The position numbers were made by a program, and so were the translations under genes. Under the pieces are notes generated by a model. It worked only from the letters and a program-made list of their open reading frames with translations, made no database searches and was not told the origin of the DNA. DNA of 64,000 nt from Cryptomeria japonica (taxonomy: Eukaryota > Streptophyta > Pinopsida > Cupressales > Cupressaceae). This document shows, in pieces, positions 34,307-46,297 of this stretch (position 1 is the stretch's first letter; every line of letters begins with the position of its first letter). The stretch lies in contig NC_081407.1 in assembly GCF_030272615.1 (NCBI RefSeq), forward strand, positions 152,787,048-152,851,047, read 5' to 3'.

Positions 34307-36517
34307 ACATATTTGTAGGTGTGTACATGTGTATATATATGAATACATATACATATGAACAAATATTTATGTATGTGTATAATGATGTAATCATGCATAC
34401 ATATATACATTATAAGTGTTTATACACAGCGAAGAAAAAGAGAACACTATTGACTTGTATAGGCATGTGCATCTATGGTTATACCAATTACATGTTCATA
34501 GCTATTTCTTGTATACATATATCAATAGGGTCACATATACATATATTCATCACAAGTATGTATAAAAGAATGGATTTAATATACATTGATATCAAGCATT
34601 CATTTCCCAAGCATGTGCACATGAAGTATGTGTTGATCCCTAAGAGGTCAAGGCCTAAATAAGGGCATCTGAGAAGCTTCACAGGTGTGGAACCAAGTGA
34701 AACCTATGAAGAAACCTCCAATATTGTAGAAGTTTTCTCTTCGTTCTTGTCCGTGTTTTGAAAAGGGGATAGAAAAACCTAAATTTCCTAAACCCAAGCA
34801 ATTGTTGAACGAATGTGAAGCTTATAGTGAATGCAAAGCTTTTACAACACTTTAATCCTCGCATTGACAAGACATCCAGAATCCACCAATTTTGTAGGAG
34901 GGGCACAATATGCCATAGACTCTTCATTGTTGGGAGGAGAACAAAACACACAAAGTGCTAAAGACATAAGGTGAAATATTCAGATCCTCACCATGTGAAG
35001 CACCCTTAAAGGCAAAACAAAATTAGGTAAATCCTTTAAATTTCCATCATGGTTCATCATTTTATAGATTCTGAAATGAATGGTATAACTTGGTGTCTAT
35101 TCCTATGGAAAATAGAAGAGTAAAATCCCCTACATGATCTATCATCCATTGAAAATTTAGACAACCAGAAAAACCCAGATAGAAAAGTAATCATGTGTTT
35201 AATCTAGGAGCACAAAACACTTCCCATAATAGACATAAGAAAGGCGACTAAGGCACAATCTAGTATTTTATTATGTTTGACACAATCCAAATCCATGATA
35301 CATGTCATTCTAAACAAATGAGGAGATGTCTATTATCAAAATAGGATTGAAGGTTGTGAAATCCTTCTATTCATTAGAAGCTAAAAAAATATGCCTTTAC
35401 AATATCCCCTTGGGCCTTTTATATTTGATCTCATGCCTAAAAAGAATCTTCATTTAGTTACAAAGAATATCTTTGTGGAGGAAAAATGATGATGATGGAG
35501 ATAACCATTTCTGTGTTGGAGAGCTATGTGTCGTAAATCTTCCTTGATTACCGACATGATCACCATCTGCATCCTCACAACTTCTTATCCATGATTTGAG
35601 GGAATAAAACACCAAGTTCCACTTGCGTGATCATTCTTTTTCCTTTTGCTTTGATCCAATCATCGACACACATGAAATTTTGCTAAATAAGATCATTTAG
35701 AACTCCTTGCATGACCACCACATAATGCTTGATTTCCAAGTGACATTCCCATTGTTTTACCAGAGTAGGACACACAATAAACACATATCAGGAAGGCATG
35801 GAAGTTCTTGAGGTCTTTGTTTGATGACTGCTAGATCTTCTGCAATGTTAACACGTGGTGTATTGGCAGGGCTCTTCAAACTGTATTCTCTAGACCAGTT
35901 CTATTTTCTCACGGTACTAACACGTAGCAAACTGACGAGGAATTTTCTCTACTTTGAAAAGAAGTGCAAAGCTCCTATGTGTAACTTTTGCAATTCGAGT
36001 TGCGTGAGCGAAGGGGAAAAGAGGTTGATATCTTTAGCCAAGAATTGGCTATTGTAGATAGATGCTACAATATGTAATTAAATAATAATATCCATATCAA
36101 AGAGAGTGGACAAAAGAAAAGGTAGACATAGTCACAAGCATGGTATGCAAGTACAAACTCATTTTTCATAATAATTAAAATAACATGATAACAATTATAA
36201 GAAAATATTGTCAATCACTTAGAAAACATCCATCATTTCATTCAAATGCAATTACTACATGAAACTATGTGGTGTATGTGATGTCCATCGTATCCATTCT
36301 TTACCAAATGGCTAGACTCCTCTCCTCGACCATGTTCTCATATTCAACTAAACTTGCACTCATTCAAACTCATTCGCACATCAATAGGGCAATCCTCAAA
36401 ATCATAATCGATATGTTTACATGGTATGCAAAACATAACATTATCATAATTAGATCATCATTTTCTCATTTGCATTTAAATACATTATTATCCTAACACA
36501 TTTAATTATTTAAAATT
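34307..36517. other. AT-rich sequence, nothing supported
   Basis: Contains only short frames, none with recognisable features; TA/CA-rich low-complexity sequence is concentrated at 34307-34660. Confidence 0.5.
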
Positions 36518-36533
36518 AATTAAAATTAGTAAT

Positions 36534-36820
36534 TTTTATTTTTTTTAAAACTATGCTTGGTAAACTTTTTAATGTGACCAGTGACGCTAGCACGACACGC
36601 CCCCCGGCTCCACGTGAACGCTTTTTGACCCGGAGCTATGAATCGGTGAGGCCACAAACGGGGGACCTCATCTCCACACTTCACTTGTTCAAATCTGTGA
36701 GCACAATGGCCAAGAAAAGGCACAAGGCCTTGTGAGTACAATGACCCAATAGGGATTTGAACCTTGGTGACCACTTCACCAACAAAGTGTTTAAACCGTG
36801 ACACTACATGTCCAAAGACA
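36534..36820 (-). mobile_element. tRNA-derived SINE (287 bp)
   Basis: On the minus strand a tRNA-like head holds A-box-like TAGTGTCACGG (near 36800) and B box GGTTCAAATCC (near 36755) about 43 bases apart. A GC-rich body and an A-rich tail (TTTTAAAAAAAATAAAA on the minus strand, at 36534-36550) follow. Flanks 36518-36533 and 36821-36836 match at 15 of 16 bases, a target duplication as expected of LINE-mobilised SINEs. Confidence 0.85.
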
Positions 36821-36863
36821 AATTAAAATTACTAATTAATATCCAAAATAGATTTATTATTTT

Positions 36864-37221
36864 CGGGTATTTAGTTGATTAGTTAAACAATATTTGTTTA
36901 ATTATTTAAGTTCCCTTTATCTCTTTTACACTTAAGCTAACTTTAGGTGCATAATAATTAATTCTTTTATTAATTATTATGTGCAAGCCTAGGTTTTCCT
37001 TTTTAGGGTTTCTTGACCTATTAGAGGTTAATTCTTTTCATTTTATTGTAAGGATTATCACATTACACATTTTTTGTAATGTTGAGCTCTCATCTTTTTG
37101 AGCATATTTTTTGTGTATTTGTTTTATCTATTATTTGCTTCATTGCTTCTCCTTGTAAAAGGTTTTTCAGCTTGCAGAGATCATTTGGGCTCCTGTGGTG
37201 TTGTGTTTCTCAACTCTCACA
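36864..37221 (+). repeat. 5' LTR of non-autonomous element
   Basis: Starts at CGGGTATTTA, equivalent to base 13 of the 3' LTR, and ends ...CAACTCTCACA. Nearly identical to 41184-41541 (few substitutions), suggesting a fairly recent insertion. Confidence 0.9.
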
Positions 37222-37233
37222 TGGTATCAGAGC
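37222..37233 (+). promoter_or_regulatory. primer-binding site of non-autonomous element
   Basis: TGGTATCAGAGC directly follows the 5' LTR; initiator Met-tRNA type. Confidence 0.9.
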
Positions 37234-37649
37234 TTCAGATCTGCAACTATCTGTTCTTATTTTGAGAATTTTTGCATTGGAAGCAGATCTGGGGTTTCAG
37301 AAAGTTTTTCTTTTGCACTTAGGGATAGGCCATTTCCTGAGCACTTTGGGCTTAAATGGACCTCACCATTGTGTTCAAAAGGCCCATAAACCCCTATAGT
37401 CATAGAAAAATTGCCTAGTTTTGACTCCTGAGCGTCGGGGGCAATTTCTCTTCAATACCAGGCCGTACAACCCTCACACGCAAATCGAGAAAAAAATTCA
37501 AAAAAAATAATTTTTTTTGCCTTTTTACAACATGCAAGCTAAATGATTTTTTGATAATTTTTTAAAAAAAAAATAAAAAATCATTGAAAATTCGGCAAGG
37601 TTTTTTTTTATAAAAAAAAATCATCTTTTGGGGTTCCCACTGTACGCAG

Positions 37650-37960
37650 GGTACCGTGGGGCCCCTAGTACTGCAGCAGGTCATCGCTGCTAGCCCTGGC
37701 CTCAAGCCCCACGCCGCCGTCTACTGGTCTCCTCCGACCCCCGTCGACCTCTCCCCGCCAGCCTCTGTCGACCGCTGTCGACCCCCACCAACCTCTTCCC
37801 GTTGTTGTCAGCCTCTCCCCGCTGCTGTTGGCCCCCGTCGGCCTCTCCCCACCACCACTAGCCTCTCCCCGCCGTTGCTAGCCCCCGGTAACCCCGACCA
37901 TCGGAAACTGCCACCCACAAGCCACCTCCGCCCGGGCCTGCCACTAGACTACCTCTCCCT
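37650..37960. other. C-rich island inside the non-autonomous element
   Basis: Strikingly GC-rich against AT-rich surroundings, with imperfect repeats of CCTCTCCCCGCC and GTCGACC words. It can be read as a Pro/Ser-rich frame, but codon content follows the base composition and I do not call a gene. Confidence 0.5.
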
Positions 37961-38456
37961 CTTGTTTTGAAAGGGGGTTTGGTTTTTTCCTCATATCTTG
38001 GGCATACAGAGTCATTTCTTCAAAAACGAATAGGTGTCGGAAAGCTGGTTCCGAGCCGGACCTTGTGATGTTGGAATTTTTTTTTAATTTTTCTATTTGA
38101 CTATGTTTTTTTCTAGTCAAAGTGGGGTCTCTTTTTTGCACTCCGGGAACCGTAGAATGAGCATCCGAACTCCGTTTTTCAAAAAAATTATATTTTTGGA
38201 AAGCTTGTGTTGTGTAATTTCCAGCCATATGAGTTTTATTTCTATGATTCTGCTCTAGGAATATTTTCTTTAGTTTTTTGTTTTTTCAGCACTCTGTGGA
38301 TATCTTGGTTGTTTCAAGTCCTGGGATCTCTTCTCTGAGTAGGATATCTCTATTTTGGTTCTCCTTCCTATTTCCAGTCTTCTTATCATTGTAGCTTATT
38401 TTATGCAAACACACTGAGATAAAGTGTCATCATGCATTGTTTACTTGAGATCTTGT

Positions 38457-39633
38457 TGTTAGGCCCAATATGGAAAGCTAATGTACTGAGAGGGGAGGGG
38501 TGAATCAGTACTCCAAAACATTTCACAAATAATAAATTTATTGTTATGCATAAACCGAATAGTGCAGTAACATAAAACAAAGCTAAAACAAATAGATAAC
38601 AATCATACATGATTCACTCCATAACACATATATTTTGGTTACGCAGAAACTCTTGGTTAGAGAGAAAAACTGCGGTGGGGATGGCACCCACAACTTCACT
38701 ACTGCAATAATAAAGATTGCTCAGTTAGAGCTACATTTAGCTATTTCTAATAGCTTACCCTGTTAGGAGTATCAAGATCTGTTAGATCTACCTTACTAAA
38801 GGATTTTACAACACTATATAAATGTTGCACCTGGTTAGAGGATTTACAATTTATAGACTTGGTTAGAGTCTTTTACCCTGTTAAAGGTTTTTCTTACAGC
38901 TTCAAAATATTACAATAAAATCATTACAAATATCTGCAACTTTACATCTGAAATGCTATAGCAGATTCTATGTGCTCAGAATAAGATTACCTAGCTTGTA
39001 GCATACCTCGGTAACCCATATTGTAACTCGGTAAACCCTTCTGTTTACTCTATTCTTCGACTGTTCACTGATAACCTTCTCGGTGACCTCTCTGTGTCTC
39101 TGTAATAGTCTTGCTTCATGCATACACACACATTTTTCACATCTCTCCTTTTTCTAACCCTAAAATCATGCTGTATAAATAGATCTCTTACAACAGTGAT
39201 CTAATTCATTGCTTCGATCTTACAAAAAGATTCTTTGAATGAATATCTAAACAAAATATTTCATTGGTCGGATTGACCTTGTAATCATACACAATCTCCT
39301 AGTGCAATTTCCAATGTAAAACGGTTAGATGTGCCTCGATCTTGTAACACATTTTCATGTGCATGACCAGGTTCAATGTATCTAGTAAAACGTTTCACTC
39401 GGTGAGTTAACTTTACTGCTCGGTAGCCATGAAATATTACTCGGTAAACAGCTCGGTGAATACTGCGTTCTGTGACTGCTTTCTTCTGTAACCGACTAGA
39501 CTGTTCATGCCGACTTTTCTGTGTGTACCGACTACATGATTCGGTAATACTAACTGTGTATGGTGAAAATGGATAACAATAATAACAATATTGAAAGGCT
39601 AAATGAATTCAACCACAAAACCCTAGCCTAACA
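38457..39633 (-). repeat. copia-type LTR, solo or fragment
   Basis: The minus strand ends ...CTGATTCACCCCTCCCCTCTCAGTAC...GGGCCTAACA at 38457, like the copia LTRs here. TCGGTGA/CCGACT words recur inside. A TGTTAGG start at 39633 is possible, but the five-base flanks differ, neither a primer site nor a purine tract adjoins it, and its upper border with the next LTR-like sequence is uncertain. Confidence 0.55.
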
Positions 39634-40341
39634 ATCAACAAAGATCCACCATAACATATGAAGATTACCTAAGACAATGCAAATCAAATGAAATCACAAG
39701 GATTATACCATCACATGTCCAATAGGGTTTTGATCTCCATTCTTCCTATCTCCATTGATCTTGCTTGATATATTTGCTCTCAGATTTTATGTGCACAAGA
39801 GCTCAACAAAGAACGGAATGTGGTTGCAAGTAGGATCGTAGTGTAGTCAAGTCCTCCAAATTGTCGATTAGGTCATTAGAATGCTTGATTAGGGTTGATA
39901 ATGAAGGAAGCATCTCCTTATATAGAAGACACTATATGAAATGGAGGGATAAGATTGAGAGGTGTAAAAAGAGGTCGGCTATGATTAGAGGGTAGGTAGA
40001 AGAAATAGTAAAATAATGAAAGGGGTAGGTAGTGTATGAATTAAGAGATGAATGACATGTGTCATGTGTAGAAAAGGCTAATGAATTAATTAAATAAATA
40101 AAGATTTATTTAATTAATAGAAGAAGTGGGATAATTAAATAAATAAGATATTTATTTAATTTAGGAAAAGGATAATTTAAATAAATAAATGTATTTATTT
40201 AAATGAGAAATAAGGCTAGAAGAGGATAAATGAATTAATTAAATAAATAAGGATTTATTTAATTAATAGAAGAATTAGGCTTAAATAATTAAATAAATAA
40301 AATATTTATTTAATTAGACATGACAATTTTGGGTGTCTACA
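39634..40341 (-). repeat. Ty3-type LTR-like sequence with palindromes
   Basis: The minus strand starts TGTAGACACCC at 40341, a common Ty3 LTR start, and holds five ATTAAATAAATAA...TTTATTTAAT palindromes. The lower boundary is uncertain. Confidence 0.45.
40085..40314. repeat. five tandem AT palindromes
   Basis: Near-perfect palindromes of 27-34 bp at 40085-40118, 40134-40160, 40175-40204, 40234-40267 and 40288-40314, each with a 2-4 base centre, separated by unlike spacers. Units 1 and 4 share their flanks, so blocks were duplicated. Confidence 0.85.
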
Positions 40342-40495
40342 CTAACCGACTAGAATATATAGTATGACTTTGGATATGAAACTAATGGCAATTTGATAAG
40401 TAGTAACACTTGCACATCTTGTGCCTTATTGTACATGCTCTAAGTTTATAAAGTGTCATGGGGGGTTGATGTTTGCCTTTTGTTTGCCATCCGCC

Positions 40496-40566
40496 TTTGT
40501 CAAGTGAGTGTTCCTTCCATGAAATTTGCCTCATGTTGTGTGTCAAGTGAGTGTTCCTTCCACGAC
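40496..40566. repeat. 42-bp direct repeat
   Basis: GTCAAGTGAGTGTTCCTTCCA occurs twice, 43 bases apart, near the 3' end of the non-autonomous element. Confidence 0.75.
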
Positions 40567-41171
40567 ACTATGTATTATCTTTGCGCCTTCGATGTTCTTG
40601 GTTCTTCGTCGTGTAGTTCTTGTTAGCCATTCTTTTTAGTGTACCTATCCCTCTCCCTCTTCAACATTATGGAGAGGTTTGTCCTGTTGGTTCTAATACT
40701 TCTATGGTTCGATTGATTAGCTCTTCAGGCTTTGGTTTCTCATGCCATCTGTATCTTCGAGTTCAGTTGTTTGCCTTGTTTGCCTTCTAATTCGAGTAGT
40801 GTCATTTGAGGGCACTCATACATATTACAATCTTCTCTACCTGGTCATTTTCTATTTCAGTGGAGGTTCTTTAGATCAGTAGTTATTCTTCGACAGTGTT
40901 TGCAGGTTCTTCATGCTTCAGTGATTCTTCTGGTCTTCTCTTGTTCCTATCTTTTTGGAACATTCTTGTTTGGAGGCTTTTTCAGTCCTTCTTCTTTCTT
41001 TTTCCATCTTTGTTTGGAGTAGAGTTTTGTTCCCACGTGGTTTTCTCTATTTCTCTGGTTCATAGAGATTTGGTTGTATTTGGGTCAAGCCTTGTTGCCG
41101 GGACCCATCTTTCTTGCTTTCAGTAGTTGTTCTAGATTTTAGCTTCTCCCTAAGTCTAGCTTAAGGGGGGG

Positions 41172-41541
41172 TGTTAGAGTATTCGGGTATTTACTTGATT
41201 AATTAAATAATATTTGTTTAATTATTTAAGTTCCCTTTATCTCTTTTACACTTAAGCTAACTTTATGTGTATAATAATTAATTCTTTTATTAATTATTAT
41301 GTGCAAGCCTAGGTTTTCCTTTTTAGGGTTTCTTGACCTATTAGAAGTTAATTCTTTTCATTGTATTGTAAGGATTATCACATTACACATTTTTTGTAAT
41401 ATTGAGCTCTCATCTTTTTGAGCATATTTTTTGTGTATTTGTTTTATCTGTTATTTGCTTCCTTGCTTCTCCTTGTAACAGGTTTTTCAACTTGTAGAGA
41501 TCATTTGAGCTCCCGTGGTGTTGTGTTTCTCAACTCTCACA
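41172..41541 (+). repeat. 3' LTR of non-autonomous element
   Basis: 370 bp from TGTTAGAGTATTCGGG to CAACTCTCACA, immediately after the purine tract; complete copy of the LTR. Confidence 0.92.
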
Positions 41542-41635
41542 GCCTTGTGAGCACAATGACCCAACAAGGATTTGAACCTTGGTGGCCGCTTCACCAACAA
41601 AGTGTTTAAACCACGACACTACATGTCCGAAGACA
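41542..41635 (-). mobile_element. second, partial SINE copy (tRNA-like half)
   Basis: 5' part (on the minus strand) of the 36534-36820 SINE, including both Pol III boxes, plus the same downstream flank to about 41678. It starts at the exact end of the 3' LTR. See findings for the puzzle this raises. Confidence 0.82.
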
Positions 41636-41678
41636 AATTAAAATTACTAATTAATATCCAAAACATATTTATTATTTT

Positions 41679-42468
41679 AATCAAGCCAAAATATAAGACA
41701 TGACAAAAATGGTGTATTTTTTTAATGCAAATATGAAGAATCATGATAGATGCCTCCATCAATTATCACTAAAATAACTAGATATGACTACATTTAATAG
41801 TATCCTATATAATGTGTTTATTTAAATTAAGTTTATAATTAAAATAATGATTCACAACCATTCTCTAATAAAATGGGTTAAAGGAGTCATAGGAATATAT
41901 GTGACCAACAAAAATCCTCTACCCTTGTTGATGGGAGAGTGAAATTAGTCTACCAAATAATTGCTAAATAATTTGATAGTACCTTTTGTTGATAGGTTTT
42001 TTTAAAATTGGAAACAATGTTTATAGCTTGCCTTTTTAAAAAAAGTATGAAGTAAATTTTGAGAAATCTCTTCATTAGGAAGGAATCGAAGACATCTAGC
42101 TTTATTTGGTTGATGGGCCATTCTTCTTTTAACTTTCTTTGTAAGTCAAGAAAGTTTCATTTGATAAGATATTTTTAAAAATTTTGGATGCTAAAAAATA
42201 TTATGATGATTTGTTTCTCTTAAAATATTAACTATTTTTGTGGACTGTAATGCCACTATATAATAGACGTGCTTTGAATTGTTATGTTAAATTAGCTATG
42301 TAAAAATATAGAGAATTTAGAAAAAGATTGCTAAATCCAATGTTGCATATAATTCAGTAGACACATCTTGTAATGGTTTAGTGGTCTGAGACTAACACTA
42401 TGTCATTTAGTTAGAAAGATTCATTAGATATGATTATATGTTATAATATGTTTTGGATATCATTTTTA
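41679..42468. other. AT-rich, nothing supported
   Basis: No coding frame or repeat structure seen. Confidence 0.5.
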
Positions 42469-42480
42469 GTTGTAACAATT

Positions 42481-42766
42481 TTTATTTTTTTTTGATAATT
42501 CAGTGGTATCTTCAATCATATGGTTTGCGATTCTGTTCAATGATCTCAACCACCCTTACTTTGGGTTTATTTTTTGTGCCAGGGTTTGGGGGATAGAGGG
42601 GGCGAGCGGAGGCGAGACTAGTCTACTAGAGCTGCAAGTCGAGGCTCAAACGCGGCGTGCAACAGGGTAAACCCGACCGGAGTGAATCGAACCTTGGACC
42701 TACATGGGACAAACCCAAAGCCTTAGCACGACCATACCAACCGTTTGAGCTAGCGGGCAAACCCTG
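42481..42766 (-). mobile_element. intact tRNA-derived SINE with 12-bp TSD
   Basis: Minus strand: the head has an A box (TAGCTCAAACGG, near 42750) and B box (GGTTCGATTCACTCC, near 42695), then a GC-rich body and a tail ending ATCAAAAAAAAATAAA at 42481. Perfect 12-base duplication GTTGTAACAATT at 42469-42480 and 42767-42778. Sequence differs from the 36.5 kb SINE, so two families are present. Confidence 0.92.
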
Positions 42767-42778
42767 GTTGTAACAATT

Positions 42779-45334
42779 ATTACTTAGAGAGATTGAAAAG
42801 AGAAAGTGCATCAAATTAATTTATTCATTATAATTGTATTTTAGTTCATATTTATCAATAGAGATGATATAGCATAAGACTTAGACACTCACTTGTATGA
42901 AAAAACTATTATCATTCACAAAGCTATTGAAACTATTTTTTTATTAAAAACCAATGGATATCTAATTTAACTTGATTTATTGTGAGTCTAGTGATAAAGA
43001 AAAAAATATTATGGTTTGATTATAGTGGTGATGTATAATTTGTGTATACTTGAATGACATTTTAATTGTGATTACGTAGTCTTTTAAAAGTATTTTTTTC
43101 TTAGTTTTATATTGGTCTTATTTGTCTCCCATTCAATAGATAATGTAGATTTTTTTATTATATTTTATAAATGCAGTTAAGGGCACTATAATAGTAGATC
43201 CAATATGTTTAGGATCAATGATACTTAATCAATTTATTATTTTGGCAAGGATGGAAATATTAGCCATTTAGGCTGTACAATTTGTTTGGTAAAGTCTTTC
43301 CAGAGTGGGGTGTTTGTCTACATTATTAGTGTAGATTTTTTTAATTTTTTCTTACTTGGATATTATGTTTAATTCAATCTTCTTAATTTTAGTAAATGTG
43401 TCATAATAGAGACAAATGATATCTTTCTCGTATCAAACTCCCACACACTACTCATATATGTTTTATTATTTGTTTGGTAATATCTATGTTGAGTGGGATG
43501 TCTATCTACATTGTAGGTTTTTTAATTTTATTTGGTTAGAAATTATGTGTTTTCCTACATATTTAGTTTACCATTCTTATTTATAGAGGATGGATCATAA
43601 TAAGAGTAGATATCATATTTTTGGACAATTAGAGTTACTTTTCTCATTGAATGATCTTGCAAAACCCCTTTCCTATATATTTATCCAGCCTTGTATGTTT
43701 TTATTTTATTCGTGGTTTTTGAACTCTCTTAATGCTACTTTGATTCTTAAGTACTTACATTTTCTCTTGTGGGAATTGTCTCTATTGTGTTAGATTGATT
43801 TCATATAATTCTCAAAAAATTATTTGATCTATTTCTTACACTAGGTTTTGGGTAGCTTCATTTTATTTTTGAATCTAACACATGTAGCTAAAGAGAAAAC
43901 AAATAACTTCATAATTGGATATGGATGTTGGGTTGAATAGCAACTAGGACCATTGGAATGATTGCACCATGAACAAAATATAAAAATATTATGTGTGGCA
44001 TAGTGAAGAATCATTATTCATTCTAATGAATTAGCGAGTAATTTTTGTTCTATAATTGTCTCAAATTTTGATGGTTAGATGGAATCATTTGACAATTATA
44101 GGCAATATAAAATTTGAAGATTACCATATAGATTTATCCTCTTAAATTGATACATATATTTTCATTAGTGAAATATTGCCAAAGCCTTAACATTAGATGC
44201 TATTGCTATAATTATAAATTATAATGCATTCAAGTTAATAAAATTTCAAAAACTTTATTGTGGTAGATTATTTCAACTAAAACATATTGGAGGTGAATAC
44301 ATATTCATTTTATTATAATTTGATTGTCACATTTTATGTTTATTCTTGAGAGCCTACCCATAAAGAAAAACTTTTTTTTAAGGGTAAAGCTATTGAACAT
44401 TGAAAATAAAGTGAAGGACATTCTATAATTATAATAAATTTGATGGATATTTTATGTGAAACATCAATTTTAATAAAAAAATCTTTTTGTAGTTTATGCA
44501 ATAATTGATGCATGGTTAATTAGTGCATGGTTAATATTATCTCTTTGATTGTTTGCCCTGCACATAAATCTAGATTATAACACACATCTAATATTTGCTC
44601 TACAAAATGTATAGTGGACAACACAAAAATTCTTTTGATTTGTAATATAAGACAATGCCAACAAGTTTGTGTTAGTAAAAAACAAATATAAAGAGAAACC
44701 TCCTAATATCTAAATTTTTGTAATCAATGTAGCTTAAACTAAGGAATAATGCAGATCATTGACAAATAATTTTTATCATTATGTATAATTAGATTTGTTT
44801 GTAATGCACAAAGATAAGTTGATTTATTTTAGTTTATAAAAAATTAGTTAGATTTATATGTAATGCACAAAGAAAAATTTATTTATTTTAGGTTTTATGA
44901 TACATATTTAAAAATGGCATACATAAATACATGTATATACTTACAAATTTGCATGGTCCAAATTAAGTACAATAAAATACAAACACGTCTCATTCCGCAT
45001 ATTTACAAAACCAACCTAAGTTTAATCTCATCAATATGATAAATTCCACCTCCTTTGATGATTATCTTATATTTGCTCATTAATATTATATAAAATATAT
45101 TAATGATCTTTACATATTTTAATAGTGTTACACTGTTATTACACAGTGTGCTTGTCTTTTTTGAATGTCTTGGTCAACTTTTTTTGTAACATATGTTTGC
45201 ATTATACATGATATATTGGATTTGTATATGAATATGAATTAAAAACTTGTGTATCCATTATTTCAAAATAATTGTAGCACTAACATAAAGATACATTTCT
45301 TCACAAAAAAATAAACAAAGTAAAATTCTCAAGG
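42779..45334. other. AT-rich intergenic, nothing supported
   Basis: No frame longer than chance, no clear repeat pair. Confidence 0.5.
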
Positions 45335-46062
45335 TTGATACATTTTATTACTATTTTTGGTGTCCTTCCAATAATTGTGTAAATTGATAAAAAAAAATAT
45401 ATGATACATTAGAAGTCACCTCTTTTTAATAGATTCGTCAAAATATTTTCAAATATTCTACAACGAGACTCTTAAAAATGAGTAAAAGCACAAATGCGAA
45501 TTATTCGATGGTTGATAGCCACATGAATAAACAATTCTTAACTGAACCTATGAGATTATTAAAAATTAACGAAAGCACGCAAATGTATTATTCTCCCAAA
45601 AAACACACACATAAATGATTCTAATCAAACACTAAATACAATAACTTAAACATAAAATGTCAAAATACAATATTTAGCTAACAAAACTATTAATATATAC
45701 ACCTATTGATACTTTTTATTACCAGTTTTGGTTTCTGTCTAATAATTCTGTTAAGTGATAAAAAAAAATATGATACATCAAAAGTCACTTCTTTTAATAG
45801 ATTCATCAAAACATCTTCACAAATATTCTATCAATGTGATTATTATAAACTAATAAAAGCACAAACATGTATTATTCGATGATCAATAACCACATAGTAA
45901 CAATCCTCAATCAAACCCATGAGATTATTATAAACTAGTGTAAACACACAAATGTATTATTCACCCGAAAAACACAAACATAACTGATTCTAATCAAACA
46001 CTAAATGCAATTACTTAAAAAAAAAACATCAAAATGCAATATTTAACTACAAAACTATTAAT
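45335..46062. repeat. tandem duplication of a ~370-bp unit
   Basis: Unit 1 about 45335-45705, unit 2 about 45706-46062; matching blocks (GATACATTTTATTACT / GATACTTTTTATTACC; CTAATCAAACACTAAAT) are offset 359-371 bases. Unit 2 is interrupted at 46062 by a SINE-like insert. Confidence 0.85.
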
Positions 46063-46277
46063 CCCCACCGGCGTTAAACCCGGAGGGGCCCCAGCTAGTA
46101 TACCCACTATCTCCCCTGTTGAGGGAGTGGGGGGGCAACATAGATGGGTTGTGGGTGGGTGGGAATCATAGGCATTTTGGTCCGGAAAGTGAACTAAATT
46201 ATAGTAGTCACTTCCAGTCAAGTGTTAGAGGTCTCACAATCTTACAACTAAGCTGAGAAAGCCCTTAGAACCAGCCG
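46063..46277 (-). mobile_element. SINE-like insertion (215 bp)
   Basis: GC-rich block in AT-rich DNA. The minus strand begins with a tRNA-like GGGCTTTCTCAGCTTAGTTG (A-box-like) and has AGTTCACTTTCC (B-box-like) about 50 bases on. Left flank AACTATTAAT (46053-46062) and right flank AACTATAATA (46278-46287) resemble a duplication, and unit 1 of the tandem duplication shows the uninterrupted sequence. No A tail, so the call is tentative. Confidence 0.55.
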
Positions 46278-46297
46278 AACTATAATATATATCCCTA

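Larger units (their letters stand above)
36864..41541 (+). mobile_element. non-autonomous LTR element, no pol
   Basis: Two closely similar LTRs (358 and 370 bp), a primer site after the first and a purine tract (TTAAGGGGGGG, 41161-41170) before the second define a plus-strand element of about 4.7 kb. The internal 3950 bp have no gag or pol; they hold a C/G-rich block (37650-37960) and nested LTR-like DNA (38457-40341). The 5' LTR lacks its first 12 bases. Such elements rely on enzymes from autonomous relatives. Confidence 0.85.

Noticed and set aside
34276-34662. 128-codon Tyr/Ile/His-rich frame
   Set aside because: Arises from ATA/CAT low-complexity sequence and overlaps the inverted repeat arm.
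35821-36057. 78-codon frame with a Cys-rich patch
   Set aside because: No family resemblance; length is within chance for this composition.
36750-36810. A tRNA gene on the minus strand
   Set aside because: Boxes fit a tRNA-derived SINE; no complete cloverleaf, and an A tail plus target duplication surround it.
37656-37970. Pro-rich 104-codon frame
   Set aside because: Produced by the C-rich island; no start context or domain.
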